From contig JAXLYX010000005.1 of assembly GCA_046351215.1 (NCBI GenBank), positions 434,001 through 498,000 on the forward strand: a stretch of 64,000 nt of DNA, written 5' to 3'. This DNA comes from JAXLYX01 sp046351215. GTDB lineage: Bacteria; Myxococcota_A; Polyangia; Polyangiales; Houyiibacteriaceae. This document shows, one piece after another, positions 15,617-25,776 of this stretch. The stretch's first letter is position 1; each line of letters starts with the position of its first letter. The translations under genes and the position numbers were made by a program. The notes beneath the pieces are model-generated. The model was not told the origin of the DNA, made no database searches, and saw nothing but the letters and a program-made list of their open reading frames with translations.

Positions 15617-16426
15617 CTCGCCGAGCTTCAGCACGAGGCCCGCGAGCAGCGCGCGGAGGCTCGCGAAGGACGACTCGATCGGCTGGCAGGTCCCCTCGTC
15701 CATGTAGAGCGCCCGGTTGAGCTCGATCTGCACCACGTGCACGCCCTCGTGCGGGCGCCCGTAGTGCTGCGTCGTGTAGCCGCCCTTGTACGGCTCGTCG
15801 TGGCGCACCGAGAGCCCCGCGTCGCGGAAATGCGCGTCGACGAGGTCGATGACGCGGGCCTCCGCCGACGTCCGCCCGCGCGTTCCGGGGACGACGTCCG
15901 CACGCCTCGGCCCGGGGTCCTTCGCGAAGGGCCGCGCGGTCGACGGCATCGAGTGGGCCGCCACCACGCGGACGGTTCCGTGCGCGGCTCGTAGGCGCGC
16001 GATCTCGCCGCGCAGCGCGGCGTGGTACGGGGCGTGGTACGCGGCGATCCGGTGGGCGACCTGATCCTCCGTCAGGGGTTGCTTCAGCAAGGGATGGCCA
16101 TCGGTCGCGACGCGCCACACCACGCCGCGCGGCTGCGCGAGCCGACCGCGCGTCGACTCGGGCGAGTCGCTCGGCTCGAGATCGTCCGGTGCACGGTTCA
16201 GGTCCACGACGAAACGCGAAAGGCGCGCGGAGAGGAGCACGGCGCCCCGGCTCGGCGCGTCGGCGTAGAGGCGGTCGACGAAGAGATCCGCGTCGCGCAT
16301 CGCCGCGTGGTGGGACGCGACGATCTCTTCCGCGACGGGCGGCGGGATCCCGAGCCCGGCATGGGGGACCTCGACCAGGACCGGCCGCTCCCCGCTCGTC
16401 GGCCTCTCGAGCCGGAACACGTCCAT
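15611..16426 (-). CDS. N-formylglutamate amidohydrolase family protein
   Basis: A 271-residue protein of the N-formylglutamate amidohydrolase family, which hydrolyses N-formyl-L-glutamate in histidine breakdown or similar amides. Family motifs visible are VEVPHAGLGIP at the N-terminus, DLFVDRLY, VVDLNRAPDD, VVAAHSMPS, and near the end HDEPYKGGYTTQHYG followed by VQIELNRALYMDE. The ATG at 16426 has GAGAGG upstream and follows the kinase stop by 14 bases, so it is in an operon with the kinase. No other hut genes are nearby. An IS4 element begins only two bases after its stop codon. Confidence 0.85.
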   Translation of the reverse strand: MDVFRLERPTSGERPVLVEVPHAGLGIPPPVAEEIVASHHAAMRDADLFVDRLYADAPSRGAVLLSARLSRFVVDLNRAPDDLEPSDSPESTRGRLAQPRGVVWRVATDGHPLLKQPLTEDQVAHRIAAYHAPYHAALRGEIARLRAAHGTVRVVAAHSMPSTARPFAKDPGPRRADVVPGTRGRTSAEARVIDLVDAHFRDAGLSVRHDEPYKGGYTTQHYGRPHEGVHVVQIELNRALYMDEGTCQPIESSFASLRALLAGLVLKLGEL

Positions 16427-16440
16427 CGCTTCGCCGCCTC

Positions 16441-18432
16441 TCACGGGAGCGCCACCGTCCGTTCGCTCCCGAGACGTCGTAGGAAGCCACAAGACAAGCC
16501 GAAGAAGAAGGCGCGATGCACGCTCTCGGGATCGAGCCCGTGCGGCGACGAGGTCTCGCGCGCGAGGACCTGGCCGAAGGTCATGACGCCGCGGAGCGAC
16601 GAGAGCAGCGCGTACCAATCGTCCGGGAGACGGTACGTGGGCAGGGCGGCGGGAGGAGCCGGCTCGACCAGGACGGGTCGCTCGGCGATCGGCTCGAGGG
16701 CCCCGACGAGCTCCTCGATCGGCGCGCGCGCGACCGCGTCTCGCAGGAGCTCGTAGGGATCGTAGCCGAGCGGGAACGTCTCCTCGTGGCTGCGCACGTC
16801 CGGCACGAAGGCGTAGCGGCCGCGACGCCAGCGGAACGCCTCGAGCAGCCGCTCGCGGACCTGCGCGTTGATCGCACGGACGAGGTCGATCGGGCGCAGC
16901 ACGCCGAGGCCCACGAGGGCCTCGCCGAGACGGCCGCCGAAGCGTGGGAGCACGGCCAGGGCCATGTCTACCTCCATGCGGAGGCAGGCGCCGGTCGCCA
17001 CCAGGTGCTCGCCGAGCAGCTCCTTCGAGTCGGTCGAAGCCACGAATTCCGGACGTCCGTCGACGAAGTAGATCTTCTTGCGGCGCGCCCCGTGGAAGAG
17101 GTGGAGCACGCCCGTGCGCTTCATCGAGACGATGTCGAAGAACACGGGCACGAGCCGGCCCGCGCCGAGCTCCCCCGTGACCGTCGCCGAAGAGAGCTCG
17201 TCGGTGGACCAGGACAGCGCCGGGGAGGTGACGAAGCGCGTGAGCTCCGGATGGACGCGCGCAGGCTCGAACTCCGTCTCGCCCCGCGCGACGAGCGTCT
17301 CGCCGTCGATCTGGCCCGTGGTGAAGAGGAGGATGAGCTTCGGCAGGCTCATCGGACCGAGGAGCCGTCCGTCCGCCATGCGGACGCGGAATTCGATCGT
17401 CGACGCCGGGCCGTCGCCGGGGCTCGGCAGCACGGCCTTCAGGCGATCGGTCTCGACGAGGGCCGTGCCCCGGCCGAACGGATCCGCCTCGTCGCCCGGC
17501 CCCGGCTCGACCAGGCCGAGGCGCTCGAGGATCTTGGCGAGGCGCTCCTCGATCTGCCCGAGGCCTCGTCGCCGGAGGATCTCCTCGAGGGCCTCGCCGA
17601 AGGCCGCGGCCGAGGGGCGCTTCGTGGCGTCCTTCGAGAGGCCCCAGAGCACGACGCGCCGTACGTCCTCGGGCAGCCGCCGCGAGCCCGCCTCCCAGAC
17701 CGCGAGGTTCACGTCGCGGATCGCCACGAGGCAGTCGATGTCACTCGGCCGGGCGAAGATCGGATCGACGAGGAGGAGCTCGGCGAGGACGATCGCCAGC
17801 GTGAACACGTCGCTCTTGGCGTCGAGCGGGCGGCCGAGGACCTGCTCGGGGGACATGTAGCCGAGCTTGCCCCGGACCTGACCGTGCTCCGTCTGGGCGC
17901 TGCGATCGCTCGCGGTGGCGATGCCGAAGTCCGTGAGCTTCGGATGACCGTGCCGCGTCAGGAGGATGTTGGCGGGGCTCACGTCGCGGTGGACGAGCAA
18001 GAGGGGCTTGCCTCCCTCGTCGCACAACCGATGGGCGTAGGAGAGGCCCCGGGCGACCTGTGCGCAGATGTAGACGGCGAGGTCGACCGGCAGCACCTCG
18101 CGGCGCGAGGCGAGGCGTCGGAGCAGACGGTTGACGTTGGTCCCGTCGACGAACTCCATCGCGAGGAAGAGCTCGCCCTCCTCGGTCTCGCCGAAGTCGA
18201 AGACGTGCACGAGGTTCGGATGGTCGAGCCGGGACGCGAGTCGGGCCTCGTCGACGAAGAGGCCGGTGAATTCCGGATCGCGCCTGCTCTGGGGGAGGAT
18301 CCGCTTCAGGGCGACCCGCTTCTCGAAGCCATGGGGCCCCGGACGCACGGCCTCGAAGACCTCCGCCATCCCACCGGTCGCGAGCCGCCGCACGAGTCGA
18401 TACGGCCCGACCTGCCGAGGCTCGGCGCTCAC
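16441..18432 (-). CDS. Ser/Thr protein kinase with GYF-like and DUF4388 domains
   Basis: A 663-residue soluble Hanks-type kinase. The kinase domain spans about 10-290: glycine loop LATGGMAEVFEA, VAL-K lysine, catalytic loop HRDVSPANI, LTDFGIA and GKLGYMSPEQ. A GYF_2-like segment follows at about 345-405 (GRLLGPMSLPKLILLFTTGQI), then a DUF4388/PATAN domain at about 430-560 (FFDIVSMKRTGVLHLFHGARRKKIYFVDGRPEF), common in myxobacterial signalling proteins. No transmembrane segment is seen. The GTG at 18432 with GAGGAG seven bases upstream was chosen because the kinase fold starts right after it. It is divergent from a second kinase gene. Confidence 0.88.
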   Translation of the reverse strand: MSAEPRQVGPYRLVRRLATGGMAEVFEAVRPGPHGFEKRVALKRILPQSRRDPEFTGLFVDEARLASRLDHPNLVHVFDFGETEEGELFLAMEFVDGTNVNRLLRRLASRREVLPVDLAVYICAQVARGLSYAHRLCDEGGKPLLLVHRDVSPANILLTRHGHPKLTDFGIATASDRSAQTEHGQVRGKLGYMSPEQVLGRPLDAKSDVFTLAIVLAELLLVDPIFARPSDIDCLVAIRDVNLAVWEAGSRRLPEDVRRVVLWGLSKDATKRPSAAAFGEALEEILRRRGLGQIEERLAKILERLGLVEPGPGDEADPFGRGTALVETDRLKAVLPSPGDGPASTIEFRVRMADGRLLGPMSLPKLILLFTTGQIDGETLVARGETEFEPARVHPELTRFVTSPALSWSTDELSSATVTGELGAGRLVPVFFDIVSMKRTGVLHLFHGARRKKIYFVDGRPEFVASTDSKELLGEHLVATGACLRMEVDMALAVLPRFGGRLGEALVGLGVLRPIDLVRAINAQVRERLLEAFRWRRGRYAFVPDVRSHEETFPLGYDPYELLRDAVARAPIEELVGALEPIAERPVLVEPAPPAALPTYRLPDDWYALLSSLRGVMTFGQVLARETSSPHGLDPESVHRAFFFGLSCGFLRRLGSERTVALP

Positions 18433-18629
18433 CCGGTCGCTCCTCGGGGGGTGCGCGACCGACGTGTCGAGGGTCGGGGATCGAAGGGGAGCATCCGTCG
18501 ACAAGATAGTACGCCGCCCCCCGAACGGGACCCGGAAAGGGCTCTGCCCGGCCCCCCTCATCAGAAGGCGTTGTTCCCGAGTGCCTTCGTGTATGATGGC
18601 CGTCCGGGCCCGGAGTCCATACGAATCGA

Positions 18630-20351
<1,722 letters not shown>

Positions 20352-20386
20352 GGCTCTCGCCGACTCCGACGAGGACGATTTCGAGG

Positions 20387-20409
20387 AGGGCCCGACGCGT
20401 TCGGGCCCT
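20387..20409. terminator. Bidirectional terminator hairpin
   Basis: AGGGCCCGA and TCGGGCCCT pair around CGCGT, a perfect 9-bp stem in the 69-base gap between the convergent kinase and Ppx genes. Confidence 0.7.
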
Positions 20410-20420
20410 TCGTCGTTCCG

Positions 20421-22094
20421 TCAGGCGCGCGCGGAGGCGCGCTTCGTGGCCTTCTTCGCCGACTTCTTCGCGGCCTTCTTCGCGGTCTTCCTGGCGGCCT
20501 TCTTCGGGGAGAGCGCCTTCTCGGCCTTCGCCCGCGCGGCGACGGCCGCATGCGGACGCTCCGTTCCGGCGGCCGAGGCCCTCTCCTCGACCACGAGCTC
20601 GAGCTCGCGGCCGAGCTCCTGCTCGAGCATCGAGGCCTTGCGGGCGACCGTCCAGACCTCGAGGGAGACGTCTTCTTCCGCCGCGATCGCGATGCGGAGC
20701 TTGCCCTGGCGCGGAACGCAGTCGCTGACCGAGATCTTGCTGCGGTGGCCGCGATCGAGGGCATCGGCGATGCGCAGGAGGCCGGCGAGCCAGCGCACGC
20801 GCGCCCGACGGGGCTCGGGGAGCTCGCGGTACTCGGGATGCCGGATCGTCGGCGGCGACTTCCGGTGGTAGCGGGCGACCATGCCGATCAGGGCCTTGTC
20901 CTCGATCGAGAGGCCCATGATGTCGCTGTTCTGGATGATGTACTGGGTGTGCTTGTGGTGGGCCGAGGGATTGATGAAGTCCCCGACGTCGTGGAGCAGC
21001 GCGGCGAGCCGGAGGAGCCCACGGTCCTCGGGTCCGAGGCCGTGGAAACGCTGGGTCGCGTCGAAGAGCTCGAGGGCCACGGACGCGACCTGCGTCGCGT
21101 GTCGCTCGTCGAAGTGGTACCGACGCCCGAGCGTGAGCGCGGCCCCGAAGAGCTTGTCGCGCTCGCCGCCGTAGTCCCAGACGCGGAAGTGCTTCTCGAC
21201 GAGCTCGGTGACGATGCCTTCCTTGAGGCCGGTCGCCGGCACCACGATGCGGGAGACGCGGGCGACGCGCGCCATCTCGAGGAGCACGTAGATCGCCGGG
21301 ACGACGACGTCGGCGCGATCCTCGCGGAGGCCGTAGCGCGTCATGCGCTCGCGGGCCGTCATGTTCCTCATCTCGGCGAGGAGGTGCGCGGCCTGCCGGA
21401 CGTCGATCGCCGGCCAATGGCTCCGCGGCGCGGGGCAGAGGCGCGCGAGCGTCTCGAAATTGCCGCCGGTCGCGACGACGGCCTTCCAGGGCCGCGCGCG
21501 CAGCTTCCGCAGGTGCGGGCCGAGGATGCGCTCGATGTACTCGCGCACGAGGAGGTCCTGCTCCTCGGAGACGTGACCGCCGCGCTTCAGGAAGGCCTCG
21601 AGGAGGCGGACCGTGCCGATGGGCAGGCTGACGGTGAAGCCCGTCTTGCCGCCGAGCACCTCGGAGAGCTCGAGGCTCCCGCCGCCGAGGTCCATGAGCA
21701 GGGTATGACCCGTGAGGGTCATCTTGGAGTGGACGGCGAGCGTGACGAGGCGCGCTTCCTCGATGCCGTCGACCGCCGTCAGCGTGATGCCGGCCTCGTC
21801 GTGCACGCGGGAGAGCAGCACGTCGGCATTCGAGGCGCCGCGCGCCGAGGCGGTGACCACGGCCCGATAGGCGTCGACCCCGGCCTCGTCCATCGCGACG
21901 GAGAACTCGCGCATCGCGGCGACGCAATGGTCGATCGCCGCGGGATCGAGCCGGCCGGTCTGGAAGACGCCGTGACCGAGCCGGACGGGAACCCGCAGGG
22001 AGCGGAAGACGCTGACGTTGTCGGGGTCACGCGCCTGGACGATGAGAAGTCGCGAGGCGTTGGATCCGACGTCGATGGCGGCGAAGCGCGGCAC
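20421..22094 (-). CDS. ppx: Exopolyphosphatase/pppGpp phosphatase with lysine-rich tail
   Basis: A 557-residue Ppx/GppA protein. Two ASKHA lobes cover about 1-310, with AAIDVGSNASRLLIV, the catalytic loop, MDLGGGSLELSEV and VVATGGNFETLA. A C-terminal HD domain (about 330-480) has ALLHDVGDF and HHKHTQYII. These enzymes remove terminal phosphate from polyphosphate or pppGpp. The last 30 residues are almost only Lys and Ala (KKAARKTAKKAAKKSAKKA), like histone H1 tails, which is not usual for Ppx and may bind polyphosphate or nucleic acid. The GTG start at 22094 has TATACT eight bases upstream and no Shine-Dalgarno sequence. Confidence 0.88.
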   Translation of the reverse strand: MPRFAAIDVGSNASRLLIVQARDPDNVSVFRSLRVPVRLGHGVFQTGRLDPAAIDHCVAAMREFSVAMDEAGVDAYRAVVTASARGASNADVLLSRVHDEAGITLTAVDGIEEARLVTLAVHSKMTLTGHTLLMDLGGGSLELSEVLGGKTGFTVSLPIGTVRLLEAFLKRGGHVSEEQDLLVREYIERILGPHLRKLRARPWKAVVATGGNFETLARLCPAPRSHWPAIDVRQAAHLLAEMRNMTARERMTRYGLREDRADVVVPAIYVLLEMARVARVSRIVVPATGLKEGIVTELVEKHFRVWDYGGERDKLFGAALTLGRRYHFDERHATQVASVALELFDATQRFHGLGPEDRGLLRLAALLHDVGDFINPSAHHKHTQYIIQNSDIMGLSIEDKALIGMVARYHRKSPPTIRHPEYRELPEPRRARVRWLAGLLRIADALDRGHRSKISVSDCVPRQGKLRIAIAAEEDVSLEVWTVARKASMLEQELGRELELVVEERASAAGTERPHAAVAARAKAEKALSPKKAARKTAKKAAKKSAKKATKRASARA

Positions 22095-22102
22095 GGGGCG
22101 CG

Positions 22103-22108
22103 AGTATA
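22103..22108 (-). promoter_or_regulatory. Candidate -10 element TATACT (leaderless ppx)
   Basis: TATACT on the minus strand is eight bases before the GTG at 22094. No clear -35 is seen and no Shine-Dalgarno sequence follows. Confidence 0.5.
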
Positions 22109-22200
22109 CCGCCTCGTGCGCGATCGGCCGGCGTCGAGCGCGCGACGGAATGCCGAAGGCCCCGGGGAGGTCCCGGGGCCTTCGTGCCTCGCATCGTGGG

Positions 22201-22283
<83 letters not shown>

Positions 22284-22454
22284 TCGAACGCGGGGCGAGG
22301 GTAGCATCGCCCTCCGGGTTCTGCACCGGCGATCGCCTCCCCCCCCGAAAGGCGACGATCGGGCCCGGTGCGAACGATCTTTCGCACGGCAGCCCCCGTG
22401 GCCACGCCACGTCACCACTGCTAGTCTCGCCCCGCAGTTCGGAGGAGCATTTCC

Positions 22455-23453
22455 ATGGCGCGCACCGCAATCCTGGGCATGGGTCACTACGTCCCGAGCC
22501 GAGTCGTCACGAACCACGATCTCGCGACGATGTTCGACACGAGCGACGAGTGGATCCAGCAGCGGACGGGCATCGTCGAGCGTCGGTACATCGAGCACAG
22601 CGGCATCGGCGCGAGCGACCTCGCGATCCCGGCGGTGGAGATGGCCTGCAAGAACGCGGGCATCGAGGTGAAGGACATCGACGCGATCATCTTCGCGACC
22701 CTCTCGCCCGACTACACGTTCCCCGGCAGCGGCTGCCTCCTCGGGCACAAGCTCGGTCTCCCCGGCGTCGCCGCGCTCGACATCCGCAACCAGTGCAGTG
22801 GCTTCCTCTACGGTCTTCAGATCGCGGACGCCTGGATCCGCTGCGGCATGTACAAGCGCGTCGCGCTCGTCGGCGCCGAGGTCCATTCGACCGGCATCGA
22901 GTTCGCCGATCGCGGCCGCGACGTGACCGTGCTCTTCGGCGACGGTGCCGCGTGCGCGATCCTCGCGCCGACCGAGGAAGAGGGCCGCGGCGTGATGGAC
23001 GTCGAGGTCCACGCGGACGGCGCCGGCGCGCAGGAGCTCTGGATCGAGGCGCCCGCGAGCAACCAGATGCCGCGCATCACGCACGAGATGATCGACGAGG
23101 GCCGCGTCTGGCCGCGCATGAACGGCAAGCAGGTCTTCCGCTGGGCCACCGCGAAGATGCCCGAGGCCGCGATGAGCGTGCTGAAGCGCAACGGCGTTTC
23201 CCTCGATCAGATCGCGCTGCTCGTCCCGCACCAGGCGAACAAGCGCATCAACGAGTTCGTCGCCGAAAAGCTCGGGCTCCCCCCCGAGAAGGTGATGCAC
23301 AACATCCAGAAGTACGGGAACACGACGGCGGCCTCGATCCCGCTCGCGCTCTCGGAGGCCATCCAGGAGGGTCGCGCGAAGAAGGGCGACCTCGTCCTCT
23401 TCGCCGCCTTCGGCGCCGGCTTCACCTGGGGCGCGGGCCTCGTCCGCCTCTGA
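22455..23453 (+). CDS. Beta-ketoacyl-ACP synthase III family protein
   Basis: A 332-residue FabH-type thiolase-fold enzyme with the complete triad: Cys114 in RNQCSGF, His259 in VPHQANKR and Asn289 in YGNTTAAS. FabH condenses acyl-CoA with malonyl-ACP to start fatty-acid synthesis; relatives (OleA, PKS starters) make other lipids. The ATG at 22455 has GGAGGAG at a good distance. TAGTCT at 22422-22427 is a likely -10. It is followed by a lipid kinase gene rather than fab genes, so a role in a special lipid is possible. I leave the symbol blank because the family cannot be split by eye. Confidence 0.88.
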   Translation: MARTAILGMGHYVPSRVVTNHDLATMFDTSDEWIQQRTGIVERRYIEHSGIGASDLAIPAVEMACKNAGIEVKDIDAIIFATLSPDYTFPGSGCLLGHKLGLPGVAALDIRNQCSGFLYGLQIADAWIRCGMYKRVALVGAEVHSTGIEFADRGRDVTVLFGDGAACAILAPTEEEGRGVMDVEVHADGAGAQELWIEAPASNQMPRITHEMIDEGRVWPRMNGKQVFRWATAKMPEAAMSVLKRNGVSLDQIALLVPHQANKRINEFVAEKLGLPPEKVMHNIQKYGNTTAASIPLALSEAIQEGRAKKGDLVLFAAFGAGFTWGAGLVRL

Positions 23454-23478
23454 GGTCGAGCGAGCCCTCTCCCGTTCG

Positions 23479-24525
23479 ATGCGGCCCGAGCCCCTCTATC
23501 ACGCGACGGATCGCGTCGCGGTCGTGGTCAACGGCAACGCCCGCCGGGTGACGGACGATCTCGTCGCGATCCTCGACCAGATCGTCCGCACCGGAGACCT
23601 CTACGTCTCCCGCAGCCTCGAAGAGGGACGCGACATCGCCCGGCGGATCGCCGAGCGCGAGTACCCGACCGTGCTCACCGGCGGCGGCGACGGGACGTTC
23701 GTGCAGATGGTGACGTGGATCGAGGAGGACTGCCGCGAGCTCGGCCTGCGGATGCCGCGCTTCGGCTTCCTGCGACTCGGGACGGGCAACGCCCTCGCCT
23801 GGGTGCTCGGAGCCCATCACTCGAAGGAGCGCGGCGTCTTCCTCGACCTCGCGCGCATGCGCACCGAGGCCGGCGAGGGCACGCTCCGGCTCGTCCGGGC
23901 CGCCGGCAAGCTCGCCCCGTTCGGAGGCGTCGGAGTCGACGGCATGGCCGTGCAGGACTTCGAGACGGTGAAGACCGCTTTCTCGAAGATCCCGGGGCTC
24001 CGCGACGTCGCCACGGGCGGCCTCGCCTACGTCGTCTCGATCGGCGGCGTCAGCATGCCGAAGGTGATGATGAATCCGACGGTCGACGTCCGGGTGATCA
24101 ACGAGGGCGCCGACGCCGTCGCCCTCGACGGGAGCGGCCGGGTCCTCGGAGCTCCGATCCGTCGCGGCGAGGTGGTCTTCGAGGGACCCGTGCGCTCCTG
24201 CCTCTTCTCGACGATCCCGTACTGGGGCTTCGGCGCCAAGGTCTTCCCGTTCGCCGATCCGCGGGGCGATCGCTTCAACCTCCGCATCGTCGACATCGAC
24301 TCGGTGGACGTCGCGCTCCACCTCCGCTCGATCTGGAAGGGCACGTACCAGAGTCCGAAGGTCCGGGACTTCCTCGTCGAGACGGTCCGGCTCGAGCTCG
24401 GACGCCCGATGGCCCTCGAGGTCGCCGGGGATCCCGGCGGGATCCATCGCGAGCTCGTGCTCTCGCTCCATCCGGAGCCGATCCGGGTCGTCGACTACCA
24501 CGCCCCGCTGCCGCCGGTGGAATGA
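23479..24525 (+). CDS. Diacylglycerol/sphingosine kinase-like lipid kinase
   Basis: A 348-residue protein of the DAGK catalytic-domain superfamily (LCB5/YegS). The nucleotide-binding motif TGGGDGTFVQM is at about 65, followed by FLRLGTGNALAWVLG; the Ala-for-Asp change in the usual GTxND motif is notable. These enzymes phosphorylate lipid alcohols at the membrane face. It lies 25 bases after the FabH-like gene and overlaps the next start by four bases (ATGA), so the three are one operon. The lipid substrate is not known. Confidence 0.8.
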   Translation: MRPEPLYHATDRVAVVVNGNARRVTDDLVAILDQIVRTGDLYVSRSLEEGRDIARRIAEREYPTVLTGGGDGTFVQMVTWIEEDCRELGLRMPRFGFLRLGTGNALAWVLGAHHSKERGVFLDLARMRTEAGEGTLRLVRAAGKLAPFGGVGVDGMAVQDFETVKTAFSKIPGLRDVATGGLAYVVSIGGVSMPKVMMNPTVDVRVINEGADAVALDGSGRVLGAPIRRGEVVFEGPVRSCLFSTIPYWGFGAKVFPFADPRGDRFNLRIVDIDSVDVALHLRSIWKGTYQSPKVRDFLVETVRLELGRPMALEVAGDPGGIHRELVLSLHPEPIRVVDYHAPLPPVE

Positions 24526-25730
24526 GCATGGCGAAGCCCACGGAAGCGCTCTACGAGACCTATCGTACGGCCCTCCGCGGCATCTCCCTGCCCCTCGCAT
24601 GGGTCGACCTCGATCGCTTCCGCGAGAACGCGCGACGCCTCGTCGCCCGCTCGAACGGCAGGCCGATCCGGCTCGCCACGAAGTCGATCCGCTGCCGCCC
24701 TCTCCTTCGCCTCGTGCTGGACGAGCATCCCGGCTTCCGGGGGCTCATGGCCTATTCGCCGCGCGAGGCGGCGTGGCTCGGACGCGAGGGATTCGACGAC
24801 GTGCTCGTCGCCTACCCCACCGCGGATCGGGACGGCCTCCGCGACGTCGCCCGTGCCGTCTCGGACGGCCGCCGGATCACGCTCACGGTCGATTCCGTGG
24901 ACCACGTCGGCCTCGCCTCCGAGGTCGCCGCGGAGGTCGGGGCCGTGCTCCCGCTCTGCATCGACCTCGACATGTCGAGCGATTTCCCTGGCCTGCATTT
25001 CGGCGTCCAGCGCTCGCCGATCCGCTCGGAGGAGGCGGCGCTCGAGGTGGCGCGGGCGATCGCCCGGACGCGCAACGTCCGACTCGACGGCGTTCTGGCC
25101 TACGAAGCACAGATCGCCGGGATCCAGGACGCGGTGTCCGGTCAGCACGCGAACAATCTCGTGCTCCGCGCGCTCAAGCAACGCTCCCTGGCCGAGGTGA
25201 TCGAGCGCCGCGGACGCATCGTCGAGGCGCTGCGCGCGGACGGCCACGGGCTCGTCTTCGTGAACGGAGGCGGGACGGGCAGCCTCCGCGAGACGAGCAC
25301 CGATCCCCACGTCACGGAGCTCGCGGCGGGCTCGGGCCTCTTCGCGCCGACGCTCTTCGACGGCTACCAGGGGCTCCTCCTCGAGGCCGCGGCCGGCTTC
25401 GCGGTGGAGGTCGGCCGCATCCCGAGACCGGGAGTCTTCACCTGCTCGGGTGGCGGCTACGTCGCCTCGGGACCTGGCGGCAAGGACCGACTCCCGACGC
25501 CCTTCCTTCCCGAGGGGGGGAGCCTCCTCGCGCACGAAGGCGCCGGCGAAGTCCAGACGCCCGTGCAGTGGAAGACGCCCCCCGCGCTCGGCCTCGGCGA
25601 TCCGATCTTCTTCCGCCATGCGAAGGCGGGCGAGCTCTCGGAGCGTTTCCTCGCGCTGCACGCCCTCGAGGCGGGCCGCCTCGTCGAATCCCTTCCGACC
25701 TACCGCGGCGAAGGACGCTGCTACATCTAG
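24522..25730 (+). CDS. PLP-dependent amino acid deaminase/aldolase (alanine-racemase fold)
   Basis: A 402-residue protein of the D-threonine aldolase/D-serine deaminase-like family. The N-terminal alanine-racemase barrel has the PLP lysine in RLATKSIRCRP (Lys54), LMAYSPREAAWLG and LCIDLDMSSDFPGLHFGV; the C-terminal domain has the metal/PLP-proximal FTCSGGGYVASGP and a HAKAGEL segment. It starts with ATG at 24522, overlapping the lipid kinase stop. Such enzymes act on D-amino acids or beta-hydroxy amino acids, which might feed a lipid head group (inference from position). Confidence 0.8.
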   Translation: MSMAKPTEALYETYRTALRGISLPLAWVDLDRFRENARRLVARSNGRPIRLATKSIRCRPLLRLVLDEHPGFRGLMAYSPREAAWLGREGFDDVLVAYPTADRDGLRDVARAVSDGRRITLTVDSVDHVGLASEVAAEVGAVLPLCIDLDMSSDFPGLHFGVQRSPIRSEEAALEVARAIARTRNVRLDGVLAYEAQIAGIQDAVSGQHANNLVLRALKQRSLAEVIERRGRIVEALRADGHGLVFVNGGGTGSLRETSTDPHVTELAAGSGLFAPTLFDGYQGLLLEAAAGFAVEVGRIPRPGVFTCSGGGYVASGPGGKDRLPTPFLPEGGSLLAHEGAGEVQTPVQWKTPPALGLGDPIFFRHAKAGELSERFLALHALEAGRLVESLPTYRGEGRCYI

Positions 25731-25776
25731 CCCTCGCGACCGCGGCCCCTCGATCGCGGTCCGGCGCCGAGCTCCC

